DNA of 64,000 bases from Bradyrhizobium sp. LHD-71 (GTDB lineage: Bacteria; Pseudomonadota; Alphaproteobacteria; Rhizobiales; Xanthobacteraceae). The notes beneath the pieces are model-generated. The model was not told the origin of the DNA, did not search any database, and worked only from the letters and a program-made list of their open reading frames with translations. The position numbers were made by a program, and so were the translations under genes. Each line of letters begins with the position of its first letter. Position 1 is the first letter of the stretch. Positions 43,067 to 52,950 of the stretch are shown one piece after another. The stretch covers positions 1 to 64,000 of the forward strand of contig NZ_JAVIFX010000029.1 of the NCBI RefSeq assembly GCF_031157255.1, in the 5' to 3' direction.

Positions 43067-44425
43067 TCAATATCGGAACGACCGCGCGAGCTGGTCCTCC
43101 AGCGGTTTGACGAGATAGACGAGCGCGGTCCGTATCCCGGTCTGAATGAACACCTCGACCGGCATGCCGGGGAGGAGCGCCTTGCCATCGAGCCGCTGTA
43201 CCTCGGCTCGCTCCAGCCTGACCCGGGCGATGTAGAAGGATACGCCCGTCTTCTCATCGGTTGCGGAGTCGGCCGAGACCTGGATCAGGCGGCCGTGGAG
43301 ATCGGGGGTCGTGGCACTGTCGAAGGCCGGGAAGCGCAGCACCACCGCCTGTCCCACGCGCAGCCGGTCGATCATTGCCGGCTCGATCCGGGCCTCAACC
43401 ACGAGACCGTCGGTTTCCGGGACGATCAGCATGATCTGCTCGGCCGGGCCGATGACACCACCGATCGTGTGCACCGTGCTTTGATGGACGATGCCGTCCT
43501 GCGGCGCGCGCATCTCGACGCGGGCAAGCTGGTCCACCGCCGCGATGCGTCGCTCCGAGAGATCTGCGATCTTGCCCTCGACGTCGCGCAGCTCCGTCGT
43601 GACCTCGCGGCGCAGATCCTCGTCAATCTGCAGGACCTGCAGCTCGATCTCGGCGATACGTCCCTTCACTCGGGCCGTGTCGGAGGTGAGACTCCCCTCC
43701 TCACCGGCCAGTCGCGAGGCCTCGCGCTGAAGTGCAGTGAGCCGTGGCAGCGCAACGAGACTCTGCTCGTAGAGTTTCTGCACGCCGTCGAGCTCGTGGT
43801 GAATCAGCACGGCCTGGGCACGCTTGGCCTCGATCTGTGCGGCCAGCCCCCTGATCTCCTCGTTCGACTGGGCGATCCGCTCGCGCAGCTGCGAGCGCTG
43901 CACCTCGACCGCGCCGCGTCGCGTGCGGAACAGAGTCTGCTCACCCTCCAGCGCCTGGACCGCCACCCGCTCTCCGAGCCGCTCTGCCAGCTCCGGGGGG
44001 ATGACAATCTCGGCTTTACCGTCGCGCTCGGCCTCGAGCCTAGCCTTGCGCGCCTGGAAGCGGCGCAACTCGATCTCGATCAGCGCCAGGTTCGCCTTGG
44101 CCTGGGTCTCGTCGAGCTTCACCAGCACATCACCGGCCTTGACGCGGTCGCCGTCCTTGACCTGAATCTCGGCGACGACGCCGCCCGACGGATGCTGGAT
44201 GCGGCGGACGTTGCTTTCGACAACAACCTTTCCGGAGGCGATCACTGCGCCGGCGATCGGCGCGGTCGCGGCCCAGAGGCCAACTGTCCCCAAAAGCAGC
44301 ACGATGGTCACGACGCCGGCGATCGCCGCTCGGCGAATATCCCGCCGCGGATCGAGGCGGCGGGCCTCAGGTGCTCCTGACGCGATTTGCGGCAAGCCGG
44401 CCCTGTTTTCGTTAACCGCGCGCAT
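43067..44425 (-). CDS. HlyD-family type I secretion membrane fusion protein
   Basis: This 452-residue adaptor has an N-terminal anchor (AAIAGVVTIVLLLGTVGLWAATAPIAGAVIASG). A beta-barrel/lipoyl segment VVAEIQVKDGDRVKAGDVLVKLDETQAKA and a long coiled-coil hairpin (about residues 100-280) follow. A second lipoyl segment ARVEMRAPQDGIVHQSTVHTIGGVI and a C-terminal barrel ending in LPGMPVEVFIQTGIRTALVYL complete it. It bridges the inner-membrane ATPase to an outer-membrane channel. Its start overlaps the end of the ATPase gene by 14 nt, so the two are co-translated. No TolC partner is encoded nearby. Confidence 0.94.
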   Translation of the reverse strand: MRAVNENRAGLPQIASGAPEARRLDPRRDIRRAAIAGVVTIVLLLGTVGLWAATAPIAGAVIASGKVVVESNVRRIQHPSGGVVAEIQVKDGDRVKAGDVLVKLDETQAKANLALIEIELRRFQARKARLEAERDGKAEIVIPPELAERLGERVAVQALEGEQTLFRTRRGAVEVQRSQLRERIAQSNEEIRGLAAQIEAKRAQAVLIHHELDGVQKLYEQSLVALPRLTALQREASRLAGEEGSLTSDTARVKGRIAEIELQVLQIDEDLRREVTTELRDVEGKIADLSERRIAAVDQLARVEMRAPQDGIVHQSTVHTIGGVIGPAEQIMLIVPETDGLVVEARIEPAMIDRLRVGQAVVLRFPAFDSATTPDLHGRLIQVSADSATDEKTGVSFYIARVRLERAEVQRLDGKALLPGMPVEVFIQTGIRTALVYLVKPLEDQLARSFRY

Positions 44426-46166
44426 TGGCCGTCACCATCATCTTTGAAGTCGGGGAGCCGACGTCCGCGGCCGCAGGGGGTGCGGCGGCGAGAGTCTTGC
44501 GCAGTACCTCGTCTTTCGGACCGAACGCCTGCACCTCGCCTTCGGCGAGGACCAGCACAAGGTCGATGCCGGCCAGCGCTGAAGGGCGGTGGGCGATGAC
44601 GACAACGATGCCGCCCCGCGCGCGAACGCTGCCGATCGCAGCGGTCAGCGCCGCGTCCCCTTCGGCGTCGAGATTGGCGTTGGGCTCGTCGAGCACAACC
44701 AGGAATGGGTCGCGGTAGAGCGCCCGGGCCAGGGCGATGCGCTGGCGCTGACCGCCGGAGAGGATGCCACCGGCCTCGCCGATCGGCGTCTCGAAGCCTC
44801 TCGGCAGGCGGACGATCATCTCATAGGCGCCCGCCGCCTTGGCCGCCGCCCTCACCGCCTCCTCGCTCACCTCGGAATCGAAGCGGGCGATGTTCTCCGC
44901 CACCGTTCCGGCGAAGAGCTGCACATCCTGCGGCATATAGCCGATCATTGCGCCGCGCTGTTCGGCCGACCATTGATCGAGAGTGGCGCCATCGAGGCGC
45001 AGGGAGCCGCGCTGCGCCGGCCAGACGCCGACCAGCGCGCGCGCCAGCGTCGATTTTCCGGAAGCCGAGGGGCCGATCACGGCGAGCCCCTGCCCGGCCT
45101 TCAACGCAAAGCCGATATCCTTCAGAACCGGGCTCGGGCTGCCCGGCGGCGCCACGAATACATGCTCCAACGCGACCTGCTGCTTCGGCCGCTCTGGCGT
45201 GACGAGCGGATCCCGCCGCGCGTCGCCCAGCGCTGCCTTCAGCCGGTGCCACGCTTGACGCGCGCCGATGAAGGGCCGCCAGTTGCCGACGGCGAGTTCG
45301 ATCGGCGCCAGCGCCCGGCTGCTCAAGATCGAAGCGGCGATCATCACACCTGACGAGGCCTGATCTTGCATGACCAGCCAGGCGCCGAGGCCGAGCATGA
45401 CGGACTGTAGCATGAAGCGCACGATCTTCGAGACCGTGCCGAGCCCGCTGGTGATATCGGACGCGCCGAGCCCGGTCGCGACGTAGCGATCGTTGACGCT
45501 GTCGAACAGGGCCGTGACCCGTCGCTCCATGCCCAGCGCTGCGACTGCCTCCGCGTTGCGCCGCATCGCCTCCAGCAAGGCCGATCGTTCGGCCCCGGCG
45601 CGCGCACCCTCGGCGCTCGGGCGACGCGACAGGAATTCCGTCAGCAATGCGATCACGATCAGGACCACGGCACCCGCCACCACCGTCCAGCCGAGATAGG
45701 GATGCAGGATGAAGCAGAGCCCGCCATAGAGCGGAATCCACGGCAGGTCGAACAGGGTCGTCGGTCCCAGCCCTGACAGGAAGCCGCGGACGCTGTCGAG
45801 ATCGCGCGAGAGCTGCATTGCACCAGGAGCACCACGCACTTGCGCGCTGAGGATGATACTCACCACTGGCGAACTCAGCCGGCGGTCAAGCATGATGCCG
45901 ATCCGGCTCAGAACGCGCTGGCGCAGCCAGTCGAACACGCCAAGCAAGATGTAGAGGACGGCGACGATGATCGAGAGCGCGATCAGTGTCGGCACGCTGC
46001 GTGACGGCAGCACCCGGTCATAGACCTGGAGCATGTAGATCGACCCGGTCAGCATCAGCACATTGACCACGGCCGAGAACAGGGCCACCGCGAGAAACGC
46101 CGAACGGCAGGAGGCCAGCGCTTCGCTTGCGGCATTGGCAGAGGGCTTGGGAAGCAAGGGAGACAC
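44412..46166 (-). CDS. Type I secretion system ABC transporter / ATPase (PrtD type)
   Basis: This protein of about 584 residues has an N-terminal membrane domain with about six helices (to residue 310), including VLSRIGIMLDRRLSSPVVSI. The nucleotide-binding domain follows: Walker A GPSASGKSTLARALVG, signature LSGGQRQRIALARALY, Walker B VVLDEPNANLD and the H-loop IVVVIAHRPSAL. It exports proteins with C-terminal uncleaved signals, here presumably the two RTX-GDPD proteins encoded just upstream. The start is uncertain: the GTG at 46166 is too close to GAGGGG, and a TTG at 46157, with GAGGGG 8 nt upstream, may be used. Confidence 0.93.
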   Translation of the reverse strand: MSPLLPKPSANAASEALASCRSAFLAVALFSAVVNVLMLTGSIYMLQVYDRVLPSRSVPTLIALSIIVAVLYILLGVFDWLRQRVLSRIGIMLDRRLSSPVVSIILSAQVRGAPGAMQLSRDLDSVRGFLSGLGPTTLFDLPWIPLYGGLCFILHPYLGWTVVAGAVVLIVIALLTEFLSRRPSAEGARAGAERSALLEAMRRNAEAVAALGMERRVTALFDSVNDRYVATGLGASDITSGLGTVSKIVRFMLQSVMLGLGAWLVMQDQASSGVMIAASILSSRALAPIELAVGNWRPFIGARQAWHRLKAALGDARRDPLVTPERPKQQVALEHVFVAPPGSPSPVLKDIGFALKAGQGLAVIGPSASGKSTLARALVGVWPAQRGSLRLDGATLDQWSAEQRGAMIGYMPQDVQLFAGTVAENIARFDSEVSEEAVRAAAKAAGAYEMIVRLPRGFETPIGEAGGILSGGQRQRIALARALYRDPFLVVLDEPNANLDAEGDAALTAAIGSVRARGGIVVVIAHRPSALAGIDLVLVLAEGEVQAFGPKDEVLRKTLAAAPPAAADVGSPTSKMMVTANARG

Positions 46167-46190
46167 CCCTCAAAAAGGCGATCTGGAACA

Positions 46191-46216
46191 GGAAGGGCGC
46201 CGCACGGCGCCCTTCC
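46191..46216 (-). terminator. Hairpin between the RTX-GDPD gene 1 and the T1SS ATPase gene
   Basis: GGAAGGGCGCCG (46191-46202) and CGGCGCCCTTCC (46205-46216) are perfectly complementary around CA. It lies 23 bp after the stop of the RTX gene and only 25 bp before the ATPase start. No T-run follows directly. It may act as an attenuator or mRNA processing site that lowers expression of the secretion genes relative to their cargo. Confidence 0.7.
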
Positions 46217-46235
46217 GATTAGCATTGGCATGTAA

Positions 46236-46790
46236 CGCTCAGACGAAGTGGAAGTCGTCCGCCTGCAGGCTGGCGAGCTGGACGTTCTTCAGCGTCAGCG
46301 AGGTGTCGGCGTCGACAGCGAAGACGATGTCCGCGCCTTCCTGATGGGCCGCTCCGATCGCGGCGTCGAAGTTGGCGAACACGTCGATCGCGAACTCCAG
46401 CACGTCCGCGCTCGAACCCGTCGTCTTGAAGTCGCCTACCGTATCCTTGCCGAAATCGGCGGCAAAGACGAAGACATCGCGGCCCGAGCCGCCCGAGAGC
46501 AGATCATTGCCCTCACCGCCCTCGATCCGATCGTCGCCCGAGCCGCCATCGATCACATCATCGCCAGCACCAGCGAGGACGACATCGTCACCCGAGCCGG
46601 CATCGAGCACGTCATTGCCTTGGCCCGCATCGATCTGATCGTCGCCCGAACCGGCCTTGATCGTATCGTTGCCGAGGCCGCCGTAGACCGCATCATCGCC
46701 CGAACCGCCATCGAGCACGTCGTTGCCTTCGCCACCCCATAGCGTGTCGTCACCGGCGCCACCTTTCAGCGTGTCGTTGCCGGCGCCGCC
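46236..46790. repeat. Near-identical RTX 3' tract, copy A
   Basis: About 555 bp at the 3' end of RTX-GDPD gene 1 repeat at 49835-50389 in gene 2. By hand alignment there are 8 base differences, giving 3 amino-acid differences over the last 184 residues. Outside the tract the genes diverge clearly. It covers the last RTX repeats and the C-terminal secretion signal. Confidence 0.9.
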
Positions 46791-49691
46791 ATCGAGATGG
46801 TTTGCGGCGTCATCGCCGATCAGGATGTCGTCTGCCGAACCACCGATGACGTTCTCGACGCCGATGAGTTCATCTTCACCGATGTCGTCGCCGTTGGCCT
46901 CGCCAGCAGCGAGATCGACCACGATGCCCACGCTGTCGTCGGAATAGTCGACGGTGTCGATACCTTCGCCGCCGTCGATGAGGTCGTCGCCGGCGCCGCC
47001 GATGAGGATGTCGCTGCCGGAGCCGCCGATCAGCTCGTCGTCACCTTCGCCACCCTTGAGGACATCGCCGCCTGCGCCGCCGTCGAGCAGATCGTCGCCC
47101 TCGCCACCATCGAGCGTATCGTTGCCTGCGCCGCCGTCGACCTCGTCGTCGCCAAGACCCGCCAGGATCACGTCGTCACCCGTCGTGCCCGTCAAGATAT
47201 CGTCGCCCGGCGTGCCGGTCCCGGGAGCAGGTACATCCGCGGCCTTGACGAAATGCACGTCGTCCAGCGCCACGCCGGCGCCCCAGGAGTCCGCGACCCC
47301 CGTGTCCATGAACTCCAGCCTGTTCGAACCATCACCGGAGCCGCCGATCACGTCGAAGGTGTAGGTCGTCCAGCTGGCGCCGGTCTGCGGCGGGAGTCCT
47401 TCGAAGATGACCTCGCCGTTCCACAGCACGCGCACGCCGTCATCGTTTCTCACTGTGTCGGAGTCGGAAAGCGAGAAACTCACGCGATAGGTCGCACCGG
47501 TTTCGACATGGGCGATGGTCTGACCGATCCTGTGCCTGGCTGCCAGATTGGAACTATCCATGTCGATCCAGAACTGGCCGTCCTTGGCGTTGACGCCACC
47601 GTAGTGATCCCAGTGCTGCTCGATGCGCATGTTGTTGACGTTCGTCCAGCCGACAATGGCGCCGTCGGGATTTCGGTAGCCCCAGTCGGAGGGACCGTTG
47701 CTGCCGGAGGATTCGCTCACATCCTCGAAGCTGCCGTTGACGATGAGGTCCATGCCGACGGGGATGCCCGGCACGACGGTCAGGTTCACGGCCGTCTCGA
47801 CGAAGCCGCCATGCCCGTCATTCGCCAGGAACGTGAAACCATCCGTTCCAGTGAAGTCCGCCGCCGGGGTGTAGCGGTAGCTACCATTCGCGTCGAAGAT
47901 AACCGTGCCATGGGCCGGGGCTTCACCGAGGCTGTAGATCAATGCGTCGCCATTGGCGTCCGTGGCTGCGACCTTGCCGTTGAAGGGAAGGTTTTGGCCT
48001 ACGAGGATATCGACCTCGGCGGCCTCCGGCGCGACGTTCCCTGGCGCCGGCAGCATCGGATCAGAGAGTTTCACGAGATGGACGTCATCGAGCGCGGCGC
48101 CGAAGCTCGCGCCCATTCCTTCGAACATAAGTGCGTTCGAGCCGTCGCCCGAACCGCCGGCAACGATGAAATGCAGCTTGCTGGCGGTGCTGTCAGGAAT
48201 ACCCTCATAGATCACCTGGCCACCCCAGAGCACGCGCACACCATCTTCGCCGGTCGGGAGGTCGGCCAGCGAGAAGCTGAGGCGATAGACCGCACCGGTC
48301 TCGGCGTCTTCAATCTGCTGCGCGAGCACGCCGTCGCCGAAGTCGCCGTCGACGATGAGGTCGGTGCCGACCGGGATTGTCGAGGGGGCGGCGAAGCCAG
48401 GCGCGTTGGCCAGCACGGCCTGCAGGGTCGGCAGCAGAGCGGCGACCTCGGCATCGGTCCCGGGCATGGCGAGCGCTGCGAGCTCGGCGCCGGTAAGCGT
48501 CAAACCATCGGCGGTCGCGATCGACGCGGGTTGATGGGCGGGATCGACGCCGTTGAGAAGGACAAGCGCGTCGTTGCCGGAGCGGATGATCAGGTTGTTG
48601 CCATCGCGGATGACGGAGACGCTGGTCGGAGCAACCCCGTCGAAGACGATCGTGCTGGTATCGTCGAGCGAAACCAGATCAATTCCGTCACCGGCACGGA
48701 AGACCACCCGGTCACCAGTCGCCACGACGACATCATTGCCGCCACCGCCGTCGAGCACATCCGCGCCCTCGCCGCCGGAGAGGAAATCATTGCCCCCGCC
48801 GCCAATCAGCCCGTCGGCGCCGGTGCCACCGAAGAGCAGGTCGTTGCCGCCGTCGCCATAGAGCATGTCGTCGCCATCACCGGCGCGCAGGATATCGTCA
48901 CCCTGCATGGCATAGAGCTTGTCGGCTCCGACGGTGCCGTTCACCACGTCCCATTGCTCGTTGCCATAGATCACGTTGACATCGTTGAGGAGCTTTTCGA
49001 GCGCCGGACGCGACCACTGCGTATTATCGGCGATAATGCCGTCGACCCCCAGATCGAGAGCCCTCTGGACGTCGGCAAGCGTTCCTTCGACGGTCCAGCC
49101 ATTGACGACCAGGCCAGCCGCATGAGCGGCCGCAACCAGCTCCGGCGTGAGCAGGCTCATCACGGGCGCAACGCCGTCTGCGTAGGTCGCATAGTGGGCG
49201 ATGGTTTCGGCGGTAAGGGCTGCACTGGTCAACTGCACCAGCGGAAGATCCACGCCATATTGCGGCATGAGCGTGTTACGAACGTCGGGTAGCTCCGAAC
49301 CGAAGCTCTGGATGATGATCCGCTCCGGATCGGCAAAGTCATGGGCGATCAGCGTCTTGATGACCGCTTCATGGGTCGCGTAGTCGGCGGACTTCGTCTC
49401 GATCAGGATACCGAGCTTGCGGCCGGTTTCGGCCGACATCTCCTTCGTCAGCGCGATGAGCTCGTCGAGGGTGACGACCGTCGGGACCTGCGCGCGTACT
49501 TCCGCGTAGGTCATGTTGGCGATACCACCAGGAAGATCGTCATGATAGCTGACCAGCACGCCGTCCTTGGTCAGACGGAAATCGGTCTCGGCGTAGTCCG
49601 CTCCATAGTTGAAGCCCCACCTGTAAGCGTCGATCGAATTGTCGAGATAGGGGTTGGTGCCGCGATGGGCAAAGAGGATGGCATCAGACAT
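46239..49691 (-). CDS. Secreted GDPD-RTX protein 1 with extra adhesive-type modules (1150 residues)
   Basis: Residues 1-240 are a glycerophosphodiester phosphodiesterase domain with His9-Arg10 (FAHRGTNPY), Glu35/Asp37 ([15 protein letters not shown]) and His50, matching the catalytic and metal residues of the GDPD family. RTX nonapeptide repeats of the GGxGxDxLxGG form follow at about 242-330. A jelly-roll-like module lies at 439-543 ([11 protein letters not shown]) and a cadherin-like module at 553-640 ([19 protein letters not shown]). A related DUF642-like module lies at 642-818 and a second RTX block at 822-1090. The C-terminus ends DDFHFV. No signal peptide is present, consistent with type I export. 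GGAG lies 8 nt before the ATG. Confidence 0.92.
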   Translation of the reverse strand: MSDAILFAHRGTNPYLDNSIDAYRWGFNYGADYAETDFRLTKDGVLVSYHDDLPGGIANMTYAEVRAQVPTVVTLDELIALTKEMSAETGRKLGILIETKSADYATHEAVIKTLIAHDFADPERIIIQSFGSELPDVRNTLMPQYGVDLPLVQLTSAALTAETIAHYATYADGVAPVMSLLTPELVAAAHAAGLVVNGWTVEGTLADVQRALDLGVDGIIADNTQWSRPALEKLLNDVNVIYGNEQWDVVNGTVGADKLYAMQGDDILRAGDGDDMLYGDGGNDLLFGGTGADGLIGGGGNDFLSGGEGADVLDGGGGNDVVVATGDRVVFRAGDGIDLVSLDDTSTIVFDGVAPTSVSVIRDGNNLIIRSGNDALVLLNGVDPAHQPASIATADGLTLTGAELAALAMPGTDAEVAALLPTLQAVLANAPGFAAPSTIPVGTDLIVDGDFGDGVLAQQIEDAETGAVYRLSFSLADLPTGEDGVRVLWGGQVIYEGIPDSTASKLHFIVAGGSGDGSNALMFEGMGASFGAALDDVHLVKLSDPMLPAPGNVAPEAAEVDILVGQNLPFNGKVAATDANGDALIYSLGEAPAHGTVIFDANGSYRYTPAADFTGTDGFTFLANDGHGGFVETAVNLTVVPGIPVGMDLIVNGSFEDVSESSGSNGPSDWGYRNPDGAIVGWTNVNNMRIEQHWDHYGGVNAKDGQFWIDMDSSNLAARHRIGQTIAHVETGATYRVSFSLSDSDTVRNDDGVRVLWNGEVIFEGLPPQTGASWTTYTFDVIGGSGDGSNRLEFMDTGVADSWGAGVALDDVHFVKAADVPAPGTGTPGDDILTGTTGDDVILAGLGDDEVDGGAGNDTLDGGEGDDLLDGGAGGDVLKGGEGDDELIGGSGSDILIGGAGDDLIDGGEGIDTVDYSDDSVGIVVDLAAGEANGDDIGEDELIGVENVIGGSADDILIGDDAANHLDGGAGNDTLKGGAGDDTLWGGEGNDVLDGGSGDDAVYGGLGNDTIKAGSGDDQIDAGQGNDVLDAGSGDDVVLAGAGDDVIDGGSGDDRIEGGEGNDLLSGGSGRDVFVFAADFGKDTVGDFKTTGSSADVLEFAIDVFANFDAAIGAAHQEGADIVFAVDADTSLTLKNVQLASLQADDFHFV

Positions 49692-49774
49692 GGTTTCATC
49701 TCCAAGAGGCAAGCAGAGACCGTTCCGGTCGCAACGCTGCGACAGGCGGCAAGCGTGATTGAATGATCGATGAG

Positions 49775-49794
49775 CCGCGCCCTCGCGGGCGCGG
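49775..49794 (-). terminator. Hairpin between the two RTX-GDPD genes
   Basis: CCGCGCCC and GGGCGCGG pair around TCGC in the 146-bp gap after RTX-GDPD gene 2. There is no T-run, so it may be an attenuator or an mRNA-stability element rather than a full terminator. Confidence 0.45.
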
Positions 49795-49834
49795 TCTCTT
49801 GTTGAGGGCTGAAGGCTCAGCCCGGCGTCGAAGC

Positions 49835-50389
49835 TGCTCAGACGAAGTGGAAGTCGTCCGCCTGCAGGCTGGCGAGCTGGACGTTCTTCAGCGTCAGCGA
49901 GGTGTCGGCGTCGACAGCGAAGACGATGTCCGCGCCTTCCTGATGGGCCGCTCCGATCGCGGCGTCGAAGTTGGCGAACACGTCGATCGCGAACTCCAGC
50001 ACGTCCGCGCTCGAACCCGTCGTCTTGAAGTCGCCGACCGTATCCTTGCCGAAATCGGCGGCAAAGACGAAGACATCGTGGCCCGAGCCGCCCGAGAGCA
50101 GATCATTGCCCTCACCGCCCTCGATCCGATCGTCGCCCGAACCGCCATCGACCACATCATCGCCAGCACCAGCGAGGACAACATCGTCACCCGAGCCGGC
50201 ATCGAGCACGTCATTGCCTTGGCCCGCATCGATCTGGTCGTCGCCCGAACCGGCCTTGATCGTATCGTTGCCGAGGCCGCCGTAGACGGCATCATCGCCC
50301 GAACCGCCATCGAGCGCGTCGTTGCCTTCGCCACCCCATAGCGTGTCGTCACCGGCGCCACCTTTCAGCGTGTCGTTGCCGGCGCCGCC
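49835..50389. repeat. Near-identical RTX 3' tract, copy B
   Basis: This is the partner of the tract at 46236-46790, in direct orientation, about 3.6 kb away. The identity begins at GCTCAGACG just beyond the stop codon and ends where the encoded sequences diverge into DGGAGND-type repeats of different register. Confidence 0.9.
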
Positions 50390-51796
50390 GTCGAACGCAT
50401 CGTCACCGTTGCCGCCGCTGACGACGTCGTCGCCCGCGCCGAACAGCAGCTTCTCGATGTTGGTGAAGCTGTCGGTACCGATGCCTTGGCCCGAGACGCG
50501 GCCCGCACCGAAGTCGACCGAGACCGGTCCGGTCGCCGCCGAGAGGTCAAGCGTGTCGAACCCCGCGCCGCCGTCAATCGTGTCGTTGCCGAGCCCGGCC
50601 AGGATGAGATCGTCGCCAGCCCCGCCGTCGAGCGCATCGTCACCTGCGCCGCCGTCAAGGCGATTCGCCGCATCGTCGCCGGTCAGGCTGTCGTCCCCCG
50701 AACCGCCGATGACGTTCTCGACGCCGATGAGTTCATCCGCACCGATATCGTCGCCGTTGGCCTCGCCGGTGGCGAGATCGACCACGATACCCGCCGAATC
50801 GGCGGAATAGTCGACAGTGTCGATACCTTCGCCGCCGTCGATGAGGTCATCGCCCACGCCGCCGATGAGCGCGTCATGGCCCGCCCCGCCCTGCAACTCG
50901 TCGTCACCGGCGCCGCCGATGAGGGTGTCGTTGCCGTCGCCGCCGTCAACGGTGTCGTCGCCGCCGTCGCCATAGACCAAGTCGTCGCCGGCTCCGGCCT
51001 CCACCGCATCGTCACCCTTCATGGCATAGACGAGGTCGTTGCCGTCGGTGCCGGAAAGCTCGTCGTCCTGATCGTCAGCGCCGTAGATCACCTTGACGCC
51101 GTTCAACGCCTCGACGTTCGTGCGAGCTGCATCCATGTTGTCGACATAGACGGCGTCGACACCCATGTTGATGAGGTTCTGCAGCTGGCTCGTTGACGTT
51201 CCCGCGCTGGTCCAGGTGTGCACCTCGAGGCCGAGCGCATGCGCGCGATCGACCTGCTCCTTGGTGTAAGAGCCGATCGAAGGGGCGATGCCGTCCGCGT
51301 AGGTCGCAACCTGCTCGAGATTGTTCATCCCGGAGCCGAGTTGCATCAGCGGGATATCGACGCCGTACTTCGGCATGATCTCTTCATGCAGGCTGATCAG
51401 ATTCGCCGAGCCGAAGCTGTTGATGTAGACGCGCGACGGATCGGTGAAGTCGTGCTCGACCAGTTTCTGGATGACAGCCTCGCTGGTCGCGTAATTGGCG
51501 CTCTTGGTCTCGAGGGTGATACCGATGTTGCGGCCGGTCTCGATCGACATTTCCTTTACGAGCTCGATGACCTGGTCGAAGGTGACGAGGTTCGGGTTCT
51601 CGGCCAGCGCCTGCGCATAGGTCTTGTTCTCAAAGCCGTGGTTGTCGTGCGAGCACACCAGCACGCCATCCTTGGTCAGGAACAGGTCCGGCTCGATGAA
51701 GTCCGCGCCCCAGTTGATGGCCGCCTTGTAGGCATCCATCGAATGGTCGGGGTAGGGATTGCTGCCGCGATGAGCAAGAAGCGTAATGTCAGGCAT
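49838..51796 (-). CDS. Secreted GDPD-RTX protein 2 (652 residues)
   Basis: Residues 1-235 are a GDPD domain with His9-Arg10 (LAHRGSNPY), Glu35/Asp37 ([15 protein letters not shown]) and His50 at exactly the positions found in protein 1. RTX repeats run from about 240 to 600 in two blocks, separated by a segment [20 protein letters not shown]. The C-terminal tail is almost the same as in protein 1 and probably contains the type I secretion signal. It lacks the adhesive-type modules of protein 1. The start at 51796 ([11 protein letters not shown]) has GGAG upstream. It lies between the regulator and RTX-GDPD gene 1 in one leftward operon. Confidence 0.92.
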   Translation of the reverse strand: MPDITLLAHRGSNPYPDHSMDAYKAAINWGADFIEPDLFLTKDGVLVCSHDNHGFENKTYAQALAENPNLVTFDQVIELVKEMSIETGRNIGITLETKSANYATSEAVIQKLVEHDFTDPSRVYINSFGSANLISLHEEIMPKYGVDIPLMQLGSGMNNLEQVATYADGIAPSIGSYTKEQVDRAHALGLEVHTWTSAGTSTSQLQNLINMGVDAVYVDNMDAARTNVEALNGVKVIYGADDQDDELSGTDGNDLVYAMKGDDAVEAGAGDDLVYGDGGDDTVDGGDGNDTLIGGAGDDELQGGAGHDALIGGVGDDLIDGGEGIDTVDYSADSAGIVVDLATGEANGDDIGADELIGVENVIGGSGDDSLTGDDAANRLDGGAGDDALDGGAGDDLILAGLGNDTIDGGAGFDTLDLSAATGPVSVDFGAGRVSGQGIGTDSFTNIEKLLFGAGDDVVSGGNGDDAFDGGAGNDTLKGGAGDDTLWGGEGNDALDGGSGDDAVYGGLGNDTIKAGSGDDQIDAGQGNDVLDAGSGDDVVLAGAGDDVVDGGSGDDRIEGGEGNDLLSGGSGHDVFVFAADFGKDTVGDFKTTGSSADVLEFAIDVFANFDAAIGAAHQEGADIVFAVDADTSLTLKNVQLASLQADDFHFV

Positions 51797-51900
51797 CGGG
51801 TGATCTCCAAAGGTCAATAGTCGGCCGGCCCGGCCGCATGCTTGCGACAAGGAGTTGATGGACGAGCCGCGCCCCGGCCGCGCGCGACATTCGTTGAAGG

Positions 51901-52710
51901 CTAAGGGTTACGCTGGTGGGGTACTTTGACGAACTGAACGCTGGACTGATCGAGCATCTGCTGAATCCTGTCAGGCGGATCCGCTTCGCAGAACACTGCA
52001 GTGACCTGGTCGATGCGCCCGCCATGGACATAGGCCGGGCGGGTGAATTTCGAGGAGTCGAGCACGAGGTACGATCTGCGGCAGTTGCGCAGCATCGCCT
52101 CCCGCACGCGCACCTCCTCCTCCGAAAAATCCAGCAGCGAACCGTCCTCGTCGACGCCTGCGACGCCGAAGATCGCAACATCGACCTTGTAGGACGCAAA
52201 GAAGCTGTCGACGGCTGCGCCGCAGACATCGAGGTCGCCGCCGCGCACGGTGCCGCCGGCGATCGCCAGCGTGAAGTCCGAGTTTTGCCCCACCATCAGG
52301 GCGAGCGGCAGGTTGTTGGTCACGATCTTCAGCCTGCGGTGTGAAAGAAGCGCCTCCGCGACGAATTGTGGCGTGGTGCCGATGCCAAGCGAGAGGGACT
52401 CGCCATCGCTCACATGACCGGCGACGGCGGCGGCGATGCTCTGCTTGGCTTCGCGGTTCAGCACGTGACGGTCCTTGAATGTGAGGTTTCCGCTCCGAGC
52501 CATGCTTTCGATGCCGCCATGTCGACGACGGGCGAGGCCTTGATCGCAGAGCGCGACCAGATCGCGGCGGATCGTCTGCGTGGTGACGGCGAAGTGTGCA
52601 GCCAATTCCTCGACACTGATGAAGTCCCGACTGTGCAGCATTTCAGCGATGGCCGTCTGCCGCCGGTCCGAACCAGCGATCATGTTCAAGTGAACATCTT
52701 GTGTATTCAT
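51901..52710 (-). CDS. DeoR-family regulator, GlpR-like
   Basis: This 269-residue protein has an N-terminal HTH very close to that of GlpR (FISVEELAAHFAVTTQTIRR, then LARRRHGG). A DeoR sensor domain follows, with SLSLGIGTTPQFVAEAL and the ribose-5-phosphate-isomerase-like strands LAIAGGTVRGGDLDV and VDVAIFGVAGVDEDG. DeoR-family proteins respond to sugar phosphates; GlpR responds to glycerol 3-phosphate. That ligand fits the GDPD and Ugp-like neighbours. It is divergent from the ABC importer, with dyads matching its likely operators inside its own first codons and upstream of the importer. Confidence 0.9.
   Translation of the reverse strand: MNTQDVHLNMIAGSDRRQTAIAEMLHSRDFISVEELAAHFAVTTQTIRRDLVALCDQGLARRRHGGIESMARSGNLTFKDRHVLNREAKQSIAAAVAGHVSDGESLSLGIGTTPQFVAEALLSHRRLKIVTNNLPLALMVGQNSDFTLAIAGGTVRGGDLDVCGAAVDSFFASYKVDVAIFGVAGVDEDGSLLDFSEEEVRVREAMLRNCRRSYLVLDSSKFTRPAYVHGGRIDQVTAVFCEADPPDRIQQMLDQSSVQFVKVPHQRNP
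52682..52697. promoter_or_regulatory. GlpR-like operator dyad 1 (inside codons 5-10 of the DeoR gene)
   Basis: ATGTTCAAGTGAACAT has perfect 7-bp arms (ATGTTCA/TGAACAT) around two bases. It shares the TGTTC...GAACA layout of known GlpR sites and the core A.GTTCA..TGAA..T with the dyad at 52808-52823. Its place in the coding start fits autoregulation. Confidence 0.6.
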
Positions 52711-52807
52711 ATGATCTCAATACCCCGAGCACATAACGCCCGTACGACAGTTTTTGCTTCGTAAGCATGATCGAGTGAGCGCAAGTTGGATTTTGCACTC
52801 GCATTTG

Positions 52808-52823
52808 ACGTTCATATGAATGT
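52808..52823. promoter_or_regulatory. GlpR-like operator dyad 2 (divergent intergenic region)
   Basis: ACGTTCATATGAATGT has core arms GTTCA/TGAA around TA and sits in the intergenic region between the regulator and the ABC importer. It is extended as TGAC/GTCA on each side (52806-52825, imperfect). A third related half-site, TTCATATGA, lies at 52706-52714 over the DeoR start codon. Confidence 0.6.
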
Positions 52824-52950
52824 CATCCGCCCCCGTTAGTGACGCCAGTGGATCGTCTCATGAAGACGATCTCCACGAGAGGCGGTGCGGGCACTTCATC
52901 CACACTGCCAGCCTGCTCTGCCCCTGCCCCGTCATCATCAAGCCTTCTGC

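Noticed and set aside
46400-47160. Tandem short DNA repeats that look like a CRISPR or minisatellite
   Set aside because: The repeats are in frame and encode RTX nonapeptides of the secreted protein. There are no unique spacers.
46797-49292. Plus-strand frame of 831 codons opposite the RTX-GDPD gene 1
   Set aside because: The repeated [11 protein letters not shown]-type composition is the antisense image of the GGxGxD repeats. It has no ribosome-binding site and no domain.
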